Translations under genes and position numbers: made by a program
The notes under the pieces: model-generated
Database searches by the model: none
Seen by the model: only the letters and a program-made list of their open reading frames with translations
What the model was told of the DNA's origin: nothing
From: 9FT-COMBO-53-11 sp040900215
GTDB taxonomy: Bacteria > Patescibacteriota > WWE3 > 9FT-COMBO-53-11
Assembly (NCBI GenBank): GCA_040900215.1
Contig: JBBDZL010000023.1
Location: 1 to 12,893, forward strand
Length of the DNA: 12,893 bases
Direction: 5' to 3'
In this document: positions 4,262-11,016 of the stretch, in pieces
How positions within the stretch are numbered: position 1 is the stretch's first letter
How the letters are laid out: every line of letters begins with the position of its first letter

Positions 4262-5830
4262 ATGGTTAAATCTAAAACAAACAACCAAAAAACTAAGCAA
4301 CCAGTCCCCGCCAAAGGCGGGTCCGCCTCTGGCGGAAACCAATCGCCCCGCCCGCCCGTCGTAGTCGTTCTCGGTCATATTGACCACGGCAAGACTTCAC
4401 TTTTAGACGCGATCCGCAAGACTCAAGTCGCCGCCAAAGAAGCCGGCGGCATTACCCAAAAGATTGGGGCTTACCAAGTGGAAACTTCCGGCCGGAAGAT
4501 TACTTTTATCGATACCCCGGGCCATGAAGCCTTTTCCAAAATGCGGGAGCGGGGTGCTCGGGTGGCAGACGTCGCGGTTTTGGTAGTAGCGGCGAACGAC
4601 GGGGTCAAGCCCCAAACGGTCGAGGCGATTGCCCACGCCAAGGCGGCCGAAATCCCGCTGGTGGTGGCGATCAACAAAGTGGATCTGGCTTCGCCGCAGG
4701 ATATCACCAAGGTTAAGGGCCAATTGGTGAAAGAGGGAGTAGTGGTGGAAGACCAGGGCGGGGAGTCTCCGGCGGTGGCGGTCTCGGCGACGACCGGCCA
4801 GGGCGTTCCCGAACTTTTGGAAATGATCGGTTTGGTGGCCGATCTGCTGGAACTAAAGAGCGATCCGGCGGGGGAGCTGGAGGCGATCGTGATCGAATCC
4901 TCGCTTTCTTCCCAACAGGGTCCGCTGGCGACGCTGGTGGTGAAAAAGGGAACCTTAAAGGTGGGTGATCCGATCTTTGCGGGAGCGGTTGCGGGAAAGG
5001 TCAAGGCGCTGATCGACGATCGGAGCCAACGCTTGACTGGAGCTAATCCGGGCGATCCGGTTCAGGTTTTGGGATTTTCGGCGGTGCCGGCGGTCGGGGC
5101 AACAGTTAGTAGTCAGGAGTCAGTAGTTAGTAGTAGGGCAGAAGAACCCAGTCGCCCGACTGACCAATTAACCAAACAACCAGACAACCAAACAACCAGC
5201 TTGAATGTCATCCTCCGGGCCGACACCCAGGGATCGCTGGAGGCAATTGAGGCGGCTTTAGCCGGCTTGGGTACGGAGGTGAAGCGGATCAACCCGCTGC
5301 TTAAAAGCGTCGGCCCGATTGCCGATTCGGACATCCGGCTAGCGGCGGTATCCAAGGGAGTGGTGCTGGGATTCAACGTGCCGGTCGGATCATCGGCCCA
5401 GCGGCTGGCGGACGATCTGGGGGTCGGGGTCCGTTCCTTTACCATCATCTATGAGTTGCTGGAGGTGGCGGAAAAGCTGCTCTCCGGCGCCCAAGTGCTG
5501 GAGGAAGAGAAGAAAGCGCCGGAGGCGGAGGTGCTAGCAACTTTCACTCTTCACAGCGGCGACGTTGTTGCCGGGGTGAGGGTTTTGAACGGCAAGATCA
5601 AGTACCGCGATCGTATTAATGTATTTCGGGGAGCCCCGACGCGCGAAGCGGTCGGGGTCCCGACCGAAGCGTCGGGAGCGGGAGAAGAAGGGCCGGTGCA
5701 CGAGGGCCGGATCCGCGGGCTAAAGGTCGGGAAAGACGAAGTCCAAGAGGCCAAAGCCGGACAAGAGGCGGGGATTCTAATCAAGCCGGATTTCGAATTC
5801 AAGAAGGGCGATCGGATCGTGGTAATCTAG
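4262..5830 (+). CDS. infB: Translation initiation factor IF-2 with short N-terminus and palindromic insertions
   Basis: A 522-residue GTPase that brings initiator tRNA to the 30S subunit and promotes subunit joining. The long N-terminal domains of typical IF2 (700-900 residues) are missing; the G domain starts near residue 32. G motifs: GHIDHGKT (38-45), DTPGH (84-88), NKVD (138-141), SATTG (175-179). Domain II spans about 200-275, domain III about 314-415 (LNVILRADTQGSLEAIE) and domain IV about 423-522. Three stretches look inserted: PAKGGSASGG (16-25), a Ser/Gln/Thr/Asn-rich linker between domains II and III (about 280-312), and a turn in domain IV (about 458-478) between NVFRG and VHEGRI. 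All three are coded by palindromic or repetitive DNA. ATG 4262 has no Shine-Dalgarno; it follows nusA by 30 bases, so coupling or initiation without a Shine-Dalgarno is likely. The in-frame region upstream has no better start. Confidence 0.96.
   Translation: MVKSKTNNQKTKQPVPAKGGSASGGNQSPRPPVVVVLGHIDHGKTSLLDAIRKTQVAAKEAGGITQKIGAYQVETSGRKITFIDTPGHEAFSKMRERGARVADVAVLVVAANDGVKPQTVEAIAHAKAAEIPLVVAINKVDLASPQDITKVKGQLVKEGVVVEDQGGESPAVAVSATTGQGVPELLEMIGLVADLLELKSDPAGELEAIVIESSLSSQQGPLATLVVKKGTLKVGDPIFAGAVAGKVKALIDDRSQRLTGANPGDPVQVLGFSAVPAVGATVSSQESVVSSRAEEPSRPTDQLTKQPDNQTTSLNVILRADTQGSLEAIEAALAGLGTEVKRINPLLKSVGPIADSDIRLAAVSKGVVLGFNVPVGSSAQRLADDLGVGVRSFTIIYELLEVAEKLLSGAQVLEEEKKAPEAEVLATFTLHSGDVVAGVRVLNGKIKYRDRINVFRGAPTREAVGVPTEASGAGEEGPVHEGRIRGLKVGKDEVQEAKAGQEAGILIKPDFEFKKGDRIVVI
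4307..4336 (+). repeat. 30-bp double-hairpin palindromic element, copy in infB
   Basis: Two adjacent hairpins: CCCGCC/GGCGGG around AAA (4307-4321) and TCCGCC/GGCGGA around TCT (4322-4336). It begins exactly at a codon boundary and codes for ten residues, PAKGGSASGG. It matches the copy in rpsO at 27 of 30 bases and in the same frame. Confidence 0.75.
5104..5199 (+). repeat. Low-complexity repeat tract forming the IF2 domain II-III linker
   Basis: AGTTAGTAG occurs at 5104-5112 and 5125-5133; CCAAACAACCAG occurs at 5172-5183 and 5188-5199. Between them is a short palindrome AGTCG-CC-CGACT (5150-5161). The tract is AT-richer and differs from the surrounding GC-rich coding sequence. It resembles intergenic filler more than conserved coding sequence but keeps the frame open. 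Confidence 0.55.
5635..5676 (+). repeat. Nested palindromic element in the infB domain IV region
   Basis: Outer arms CCCGACGC (5635-5642) and GCGTCGGG (5669-5676) enclose inner arms CGGTCGGG (5649-5656) and CCCGACCG (5659-5666) around GT. Both arm pairs are perfect 8-bp inverted repeats. It codes for the extra residues in the turn between NVFRG and VHEGRI. Confidence 0.65.
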
Positions 5831-5831
5831 A

Positions 5832-5862
5832 AAGGGTATAGCGTTTAGGGTGTGGGGTATAG
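5832..5862 (+). repeat. G-rich telomere-like degenerate repeat between infB and rpsO
   Basis: AAGGGTATAG, GTTTAGGGTG and GGGGTATAG units occupy most of the 42-base gap. In the transcript this G-rich stretch lies directly before the rpsO start, which has no Shine-Dalgarno. Confidence 0.55.
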
Positions 5863-5872
5863 TTAAGAACAA

Positions 5873-6283
5873 ATGGCGAAAAAGAAAACGAGCAAAAAAG
5901 AAATTAAAAGGAAAGCGGCCGTAGCCAAAAAGACCGTTAAGTCCGCCAAAGGCGGATCCGCCTCTGGTGGAAAAGCCACAGCACCGAAGGTAACAAAAAA
6001 GGCGCCGGCGAAGAAAGAAGGTTTGCCGGGGGAAACCAAAGCCCTGGTGGCGCTCTCCGCCACCCACGAAAAGGACACCGGTTCTCCGGAAGTGCAGGTC
6101 GCCCTTTTGACCAAAAGGATCCAGGAGTTGACAGAGCATCTTAAAATACATAAGAAGGACTCAAGTTCTCGGCGCGGGCTTCTGGGACTTGTAAACAAGC
6201 GTCGAAAACTTTTAATGTATTTATTAAAGAAGGACGAAAAGAGGTATCAAGTAATTACCGAAAAATTGGGATTAGAGAAATAA
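5873..6283 (+). CDS. rpsO: 30S ribosomal protein S15 with basic N-terminal extension
   Basis: Residues about 51-136 match bacterial S15 (usually about 89 residues), a primary 16S rRNA-binding protein of the 30S platform. Conserved stretches are HEKDTGSPEVQVALLTKRI, LTEHLKIHKKD, SSSRRGL and KRRKLLMYL. Residues 1-50 are an extra Lys/Ala-rich extension, probably unstructured and RNA-binding. It includes SAKGGSASGG (24-33), coded by a palindromic element also found in infB. No other ATG lies between 5873 and the conserved core, so the extension appears to be translated unless a non-ATG start is used inside it. No Shine-Dalgarno is visible; the upstream gap is G-rich repeat. The rpsO-pnp order is widely conserved in bacteria and supports the call. 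Confidence 0.95.
   Translation: MAKKKTSKKEIKRKAAVAKKTVKSAKGGSASGGKATAPKVTKKAPAKKEGLPGETKALVALSATHEKDTGSPEVQVALLTKRIQELTEHLKIHKKDSSSRRGLLGLVNKRRKLLMYLLKKDEKRYQVITEKLGLEK
5942..5971 (+). repeat. 30-bp double-hairpin palindromic element, copy in rpsO
   Basis: Hairpins TCCGCC/GGCGGA around AAA (5942-5956) and TCCGCC/GGTGGA around TCT (5957-5971). Compared with the infB copy, the outermost pair of hairpin 1 changed from C-G to T-A on both sides, and one C became T giving a G-U pair. Codes in the same frame for SAKGGSASGG. Confidence 0.75.
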
Positions 6284-6316
6284 TAAGCTCTCCTCCTCCC
6301 TCTTTGTTTCTTAAGC

Positions 6317-8608
6317 ATGAAAAAATTGATAAAAAAAGAAATTGAATTTGGCGGGCGAACTCTTTCGCTGGAGTATGGCGAGTTGGCCGGCCAAGCGAAC
6401 GGAGCAGTGCTGGCCCGCTACGGGGACACGGTCGTTTTAGCGACCGCCACCTCCGCCCGCGCCAAAGAAGATATCGGATATTTTCCGCTTTTTGTCGAGT
6501 ATGTCGAACGGCTTTACGCCGGCGGCATTATCAAAGGTTCCCGGTTCGTGAAGCGGGAAGGCCGGCCCTCGGACGAGGCGATCCTTTCCGGCCGGCAGAT
6601 CGACCGTTCCATCCGCCCGCTCTTCCCTAAGGATTACCAGGATGAGGTGCAGGTGGTGGTCACGGTTCTTTCGGTGGATCGGGAGAACGACCCCGCCGTT
6701 TTGGGGCTGATCGGCGCCTCGGCGGCGCTGTCCTGTTCGGACATTCCTTGGGAAGGGCCGATCGGGGCAGTGAAAGTGGGGCGCTCGGCAGCCGAAAAAG
6801 GCCCGGTTGAACTCAAACTTAACCCTACCGCGGCCGAGATGGCGGTTTCGGATTTGGACATGATCGTTTCCGGCAAGGCGGATGAGATTGTGATGGTGGA
6901 AGGCGGGGCGAGCGAAATCCCCGAGGAAGAAATCCTGAAAGCGATTGAATTTGCCCAGGCCTCTCTTAAATCAATTATTAAACTGATCGCCGATTTGGCG
7001 GAAGAGGTAGGGGCCGAGAAGCAGGAGGTGGCTGCCGATCCCCAGGTCAAGCACATGCTGGAGGACCTGCGCGAATTCGCGCTGGCGCCGCTAAAGGAGC
7101 TAGTCGCCAAGCCGGCGGACAAAGAGGCTTTCAGCGAAAAATTTGAGGCCCTTTCCGAAAAAGTCTTTAAGAAATTCGAGGGAACCTACCAAAAAGTGGC
7201 GATGGCGACGGGGTTGGGGGAGTTGACCAAAGAGGCCGTCCGGGAGTTGGTGATCAAAGACGGAAAGCGGACCGATGGCCGGAAGCCGGACGAGGTGCGC
7301 CCGCTTCACATCCGGGTCGGCGTTTTGCCGCGGACTCACGGTTCGGCGATTTTCCAGCGGGGAGAAACCCAGGTTCTCACCACCGCGACGCTGGGGGCCA
7401 CTTCTCTGGAGCAAATCTTGGAAGGGCCGGCCGGGGAGACCACCAAGCGCTACATGCACCACTATTTCTTCCCGCCGTTTTCAGTTGGTGAGGTGGGACG
7501 AATGATAGGACCGGGCCGGCGGGAGATCGGCCACTCCGCTTTGGCGGAACGGGCGCTGGATCGAATGATCCCGGCCGAAGCCGATTTTCCTTACGCCATT
7601 CGCTTGGTTTCGGAGGTACTTTCCTCGAACGGTTCAACTTCCATGGCCGCGACCTGCGGTTCAACCCTGGCGTTGATGGACGCGGGGGTGCCGATCAAAT
7701 CACCCGTTTCGGGGGTGGCAATGGGCCTCTTCACCGACGGAAAGATTTTCCGCGTCTTAACCGATATCGCCGGAGTGGAGGATCAGTGCGGGGATATGGA
7801 TTTCAAAGTCACCGGAACGGCAACCGGAGTAACTGCGGTTCAAATGGATATGAAAGTCAAAGGCCTTCCCCACAAAGTGATGGTTGAGGCCCTGGCGGAT
7901 GCCCGCAAGGCGCGGCTAATGATTTTGGAACAGATGCTGAAAGTGCTTGATAAGCCCCGGGAAAAGCTCTCCCAGTATGCGCCGAAGGTCGCCACGATCA
8001 AGGTCCCGATCGAAAAGATCGGCGAAGTGATCGGTCCCGGGGGCCGGATGATCCGCCGGTTGACTGAGCAGACGGGAACCGAGATCGATATTGACGATGA
8101 CGGAACAGTGAACATTTCCGGCCCAGACGAGGACAAGGTTCAGGAAGCCCGGAAGCTGGTGGACGACCTGACCCGGGAAGTAACGGTCGGGGAGATCTTT
8201 GAAGGGACCGTCCAGCGGATCATGGATTTCGGCGCCTTTGTCGAAATCCTGCCGGGCAAAGAGGGGATGGTTCATGTTTCGGAGCTATCCTACACCTTTG
8301 TCGCCAAGCCGACCGATGTGGTTAATATCGGCGATAAAGTCAAAGTGAAAGTAATCGAGATTGATCAGATGGGCCGGATCAATTTGTCCAAGAAAGCGCT
8401 GGAAAAGCCGCCGGAGGGATACCAAGAGAGGCCCCGTGAGGAGCGCGGTCCTTCGGGCCCCCGTTCCGGTTTCGGCGGCCGGCCCCCATTTCGAAGAGGT
8501 CCTTCATCCCGTCGGCCGGGTGGCGATTATCCGCCGCGCCGGTCCGGGGGATTTGGCAGCAGCCGGGAAGGCGGTTATCGCCCTTCCTTCGGCGGCGGCC
8601 GTCGTTAA
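6317..8608 (+). CDS. pnp: Polyribonucleotide nucleotidyltransferase (PNPase) with RG-rich tail
   Basis: A 763-residue phosphorolytic 3'-5' exoribonuclease, trimeric, acting in mRNA decay. Domains: first RNase PH domain (about 10-145), helical linker (about 150-300), second, catalytic RNase PH domain (about 320-550), KH (about 560-620; GxxG as GPGG) and S1 (about 625-692). Catalytic-domain landmarks are FPPFSVGEVGRM, RREIGHSALAERALDR, SSNGSTSMAATCGSTLALMDAGVP and GDMDFKV (492-498, with the metal-binding Asp residues 493 and 495 expected in the family). After S1 a tail of about 65 residues is rich in Arg, Gly, Pro and Ser with GGR, RRG and GGF units, resembling eukaryotic RGG-type RNA-binding segments; typical PNPase tails are shorter. 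The ATG lies 33 bases after rpsO; the intervening sequence is pyrimidine-rich with no Shine-Dalgarno. udg starts 6 bases after the stop. Confidence 0.97.
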   Translation: MKKLIKKEIEFGGRTLSLEYGELAGQANGAVLARYGDTVVLATATSARAKEDIGYFPLFVEYVERLYAGGIIKGSRFVKREGRPSDEAILSGRQIDRSIRPLFPKDYQDEVQVVVTVLSVDRENDPAVLGLIGASAALSCSDIPWEGPIGAVKVGRSAAEKGPVELKLNPTAAEMAVSDLDMIVSGKADEIVMVEGGASEIPEEEILKAIEFAQASLKSIIKLIADLAEEVGAEKQEVAADPQVKHMLEDLREFALAPLKELVAKPADKEAFSEKFEALSEKVFKKFEGTYQKVAMATGLGELTKEAVRELVIKDGKRTDGRKPDEVRPLHIRVGVLPRTHGSAIFQRGETQVLTTATLGATSLEQILEGPAGETTKRYMHHYFFPPFSVGEVGRMIGPGRREIGHSALAERALDRMIPAEADFPYAIRLVSEVLSSNGSTSMAATCGSTLALMDAGVPIKSPVSGVAMGLFTDGKIFRVLTDIAGVEDQCGDMDFKVTGTATGVTAVQMDMKVKGLPHKVMVEALADARKARLMILEQMLKVLDKPREKLSQYAPKVATIKVPIEKIGEVIGPGGRMIRRLTEQTGTEIDIDDDGTVNISGPDEDKVQEARKLVDDLTREVTVGEIFEGTVQRIMDFGAFVEILPGKEGMVHVSELSYTFVAKPTDVVNIGDKVKVKVIEIDQMGRINLSKKALEKPPEGYQERPREERGPSGPRSGFGGRPPFRRGPSSRRPGGDYPPRRSGGFGSSREGGYRPSFGGGRR

Positions 8609-8614
8609 GATCGC

Positions 8615-9235
8615 ATGAGTAGTAAGAAAGAAGAACTCCTCGCCCAGATTGAACGGGCGGTCAAAACCTGTCACGGCTGCCGCCTTTGGCGCACCGCTAC
8701 CCACGCCGTCCCCGGAGAGGGAAGTTTTAGGGCCGAAATCATGTTTGTCGGCGAAGGCCCCGGCTATCACGAGGACAAGCTGGGCCGGCCGTTTGTCGGC
8801 CGGGCCGGAAGCCTGTTGGACCGCCTGCTTTCCCGCCATGGGTTTAAAAGGGAGGATGTTTTTATTGCCAATGTCGTCAAGCACCGTCCTCCCGAAAATC
8901 GGGCCCCGATGAAGGATGAAGTGCGGGCTTGCCTGCCGTTTTTGATCCAGCAGATTAAAGTCGTCAACCCCAAGATTATTGTGCCGCTGGGCCGATCGGC
9001 GCTGGAGGTTTTCATGAAGGATAAGCTGATCGGTGAGATGCACGGAAAGGGGTTCAAGGCCGGCAATCGGATTATCTTTCCGCTCTACCACCCGGCGGCG
9101 GCGCTGCGCTCTCCCTCGGTTTTGCGGATTCTGGAAAATGATTTCCGCAACCTGCCGAAGATTATCCGGGGCGAGCTTCTGCCGGTAGAAATAGAAATTG
9201 CCAATGGCGATAAGAACCAAATGAAGCTAATATAG
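8615..9235 (+). CDS. Family 4 (Fe-S type) uracil-DNA glycosylase with an altered cluster ligand
   Basis: A 206-residue enzyme expected to remove uracil from DNA as the first step of base-excision repair. Family 4 features: CHGCRLW (Cys 19 and 22), motif GEGPGYHED (46-54; usually GEAPG), GRPFVGRAGSLLD (57-69), NVVKHRPPENR (86-96), RACLPFL (Cys 106) and the C-terminal motif HPAAAL. Four Cys normally hold a 4Fe-4S cluster. Here the third, expected in KCRPP, is His 90 (codon 8882-8884), while the other three are present. His can ligate Fe-S clusters, so this may be an active variant, or the cluster may be changed. The mycobacterial UdgX group also departs from KCRPP, but the KRRIH loop of that group is absent here. 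The ATG lies 6 bases after pnp; no Shine-Dalgarno, so coupled translation is likely. The gene's place in an RNA-processing operon appears to be simple genome compaction. Confidence 0.93.
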   Translation: MSSKKEELLAQIERAVKTCHGCRLWRTATHAVPGEGSFRAEIMFVGEGPGYHEDKLGRPFVGRAGSLLDRLLSRHGFKREDVFIANVVKHRPPENRAPMKDEVRACLPFLIQQIKVVNPKIIVPLGRSALEVFMKDKLIGEMHGKGFKAGNRIIFPLYHPAAALRSPSVLRILENDFRNLPKIIRGELLPVEIEIANGDKNQMKLI

Positions 9236-9286
9236 AATATGAATGGACAGAACCAACCACAAATGAATAGCAAGGGAGGAGAAAAA

Positions 9287-10630
9287 ATGAGCCTGAGGTT
9301 TATCCCTTTGGGTAGCATGGGCGAAGTAACCAAGAACATGTACGTCTACGAAACGCCCAACGATCTGGTGATTATTGATTGCGGCATCGGTTTTCCGCCG
9401 GAAGACCAAGGTGCTCCTGAGAACACGCTGCTGATTCCGGATTTTTCTTACATCATATCTCATCAGAAGAAGCTGCGGGCGCTGATAATTACGCATGGCC
9501 ACGAGGACCACATCGGGGCGATTCCCTACCTTCTCAAGAAGGTAAACGTGCCGGTTTACGCTGCTCGCCTGCCGGCCGGAATGATCCGCGAGAAGCTTAA
9601 AGAGAAAGGGCCCAAGAAGGCCGACATTCGGGAGGTCAGCGACGGCCAGCTGGTTAAGCTGAGCCGGGATTTTTCCTTCGAGTACATTCGCTTGACCCAC
9701 TCCATTCCCGATACAATGGCGATCGCCCTCTCAACCCCGCTGGGAGCGGTGATCCACACCGGCGATTTCAAACTGGATCCGACGCCGCTGGACCGCCGGC
9801 TCGCCCAATTGGGAAGGATTGAAGAATACGGCCGAGAGGGAGTATTGCTCTTGGCTTCTGATTCCCTGCGGTCGGAGCGGGAAGGGAGTTCGCCCTCCGA
9901 GCGGATTGTCGGGGAGGCCTTCTACCGAGAGATTCAAAAGACGCGCGGCCGCGTCTTTGTGACGATGTTCTCTTCCGATATCTCTCGGGTTCAGCAGGCG
10001 ATTGATGTGGCCGTCGCCCTGGGGCGGAAGGTGACGCTGGCGGGATTATCGTTGGAAAAGAACGTGATGGTCGCCCGGGAATTGGGATATTTAACCATTC
10101 CCCAGAAGCACGTGCTTGACAACGCCAAGCTCAAGAAGCTGCCGGTTTCCGAACAGTTGATTCTGGTTTCCGGTTCGCAAGGACAGTCCAATTCGGCGCT
10201 GGCCAAAATGGCCCGCGGCGAGCACCGGGCCTTCAAGATCGGGCAGGGCGATTTGGTGATTTTCTCTTCCGACCTTATCCCGGGGAACGAAGACCGGGTC
10301 CGCCACGTCCAAGAGGACCTGCGGTCGGCAGGGGCTAAAGTGCTCTATCTGGAGGAGATTCCCGAGATTCACGTTTCCGGCCACGGCTACGCTGAGGACC
10401 TGAAGCGGATGATCCAATCGGCGCATTCGCAATACATCGTGCCGATTGGAGGGACGGAAGCGTCAATGAAGGAATACGCCAAGCTGGCAAAAGGCTTTAA
10501 CTACCACGATGACCGGCTCTTCATCCTGGAGAGCGGCCAAGTGCTGGAGTTCTACCCCTTCGAGAATCGGGTCGCGGTCCGCCGCGCCGAGAAGATCAAC
10601 CTGCGGGAGTTCTCCGTCGTGCAGGATTAA
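9287..10630 (+). CDS. rnj: RNase J-like beta-CASP metallo-beta-lactamase ribonuclease, truncated and divergent
   Basis: A 447-residue protein of the RNase J family (5'-3' exo- and endonuclease in mRNA and rRNA processing). The start chosen is ATG 9287, preceded by AAGGGAGGAG at five bases; in-frame ATGs at 9239 and 9263 lack a ribosome binding site and would add unconserved residues. The metallo-beta-lactamase part has HGHEDHIG (70-77), LTHSIPD (His 138) and HTGDFKLD (Asp 160). The beta-CASP part has SDSLRSER, SGSQGQS and SGHGYAEDL (His 366). Three departures stand out. The Zn-ligand His of the usual PVHGE motif is replaced, the sequence reading PIGGT (Gly 388). The usual H in ATFASNIHR is Ser. 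The C-terminal domain of about 100 residues found in 555-residue RNase J is absent. It may act with the PNPase upstream in RNA decay. No terminator follows; the next promoter starts 3 bases after the stop. Confidence 0.93.
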   Translation: MSLRFIPLGSMGEVTKNMYVYETPNDLVIIDCGIGFPPEDQGAPENTLLIPDFSYIISHQKKLRALIITHGHEDHIGAIPYLLKKVNVPVYAARLPAGMIREKLKEKGPKKADIREVSDGQLVKLSRDFSFEYIRLTHSIPDTMAIALSTPLGAVIHTGDFKLDPTPLDRRLAQLGRIEEYGREGVLLLASDSLRSEREGSSPSERIVGEAFYREIQKTRGRVFVTMFSSDISRVQQAIDVAVALGRKVTLAGLSLEKNVMVARELGYLTIPQKHVLDNAKLKKLPVSEQLILVSGSQGQSNSALAKMARGEHRAFKIGQGDLVIFSSDLIPGNEDRVRHVQEDLRSAGAKVLYLEEIPEIHVSGHGYAEDLKRMIQSAHSQYIVPIGGTEASMKEYAKLAKGFNYHDDRLFILESGQVLEFYPFENRVAVRRAEKINLREFSVVQD

Positions 10631-10632
10631 AG

Positions 10633-10660
10633 TTGATTTTTCAGATTTTAGTCCTATAAT
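10633..10660 (+). promoter_or_regulatory. Sigma-70 promoter of the Cys-rich small gene
   Basis: -35 TTGATT (10633-10638), 16-bp spacer, perfect -10 TATAAT (10655-10660). Expected start about 10667, immediately after the rnj stop, making the next gene an independent unit. Confidence 0.75.
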
Positions 10661-10681
10661 AGAAGAACATCATTTCGGTTA

Positions 10682-10705
10682 GTCGCGTCAAACGCGACCA
10701 AGGAG
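10682..10705 (+). promoter_or_regulatory. Leader hairpin next to a strong Shine-Dalgarno
   Basis: GTCGCG (10682-10687) and CGCGAC (10693-10698) form a perfect 6-bp stem with loop TCAAA. One base later is AAGGAG (10700-10705), eight bases before the ATG at 10714. The hairpin may protect the 5' end or influence ribosome access. Confidence 0.5.
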
Positions 10706-10713
10706 AAGAGACT

Positions 10714-10968
10714 ATGCTGTGTTCGAGCTGTTACTATCTGATGACCGGCCAGCAGTCGCCGACCGGCCATAAGTGGTGCGGTTGGATGGGCGGGAATCCC
10801 ACCCCGGGAAATCCCAACCGCTGCCGCCCCATGCCGCTGAAACAGCAGCGGGTTCCGGAGGGACTCGTGATCGCGCGTTCGTCCCGCGTCGTGCCGGTTG
10901 CCGAGCTTGCGAATGAAAACGCGGTTCACGGCGACCAGGTCGGTGAGAGCGGCTATCAGAGTTTCTGA
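10714..10968 (+). CDS. Small cysteine-rich protein of unknown function
   Basis: An 84-residue protein that I do not recognise. The N-terminal half has Cys at 3, 6, 22 and 37 plus His 19, with conspicuous CSSCYYL, GHKWCGWMGG and NPNRCRP. The pattern C-x2-C-x15-C-x14-C could hold a zinc ion or a small Fe-S cluster, though this is not established. There is no signal peptide or membrane segment. The C-terminal half has no clear features. It is very likely a real gene: it has a strong promoter, AAGGAG eight bases before ATG, and a strong intrinsic terminator 8 bases after the stop, so it forms a complete one-gene transcription unit. The high expression implied by these signals is an inference. It is followed by repeat-rich non-coding DNA and unrelated accessory genes. 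Confidence 0.8.
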   Translation: MLCSSCYYLMTGQQSPTGHKWCGWMGGNPTPGNPNRCRPMPLKQQRVPEGLVIARSSRVVPVAELANENAVHGDQVGESGYQSF

Positions 10969-10976
10969 TCGTCCCA

Positions 10977-11016
10977 AGCGGTGGTTGCTTAATTGCACCC
11001 ACCGCTTTTTATTTTT
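10977..11016 (+). terminator. Strong intrinsic terminator of the Cys-rich gene
   Basis: AGCGGTGG (10977-10984) pairs with CCACCGCT (10999-11006); TGC and GCA (10986-10988, 10995-10997) extend the stem after one mismatch; loop TTAATT. The stem runs directly into TTTTTATTTTT. Confidence 0.9.

Noticed and set aside
9239..9286. Upstream starts for the RNase J-like gene (ATG 9239 or 9263)
   Set aside because: No ribosome binding site precedes them and they add residues not seen in the family; ATG 9287 has AAGGGAGGAG at ideal distance.
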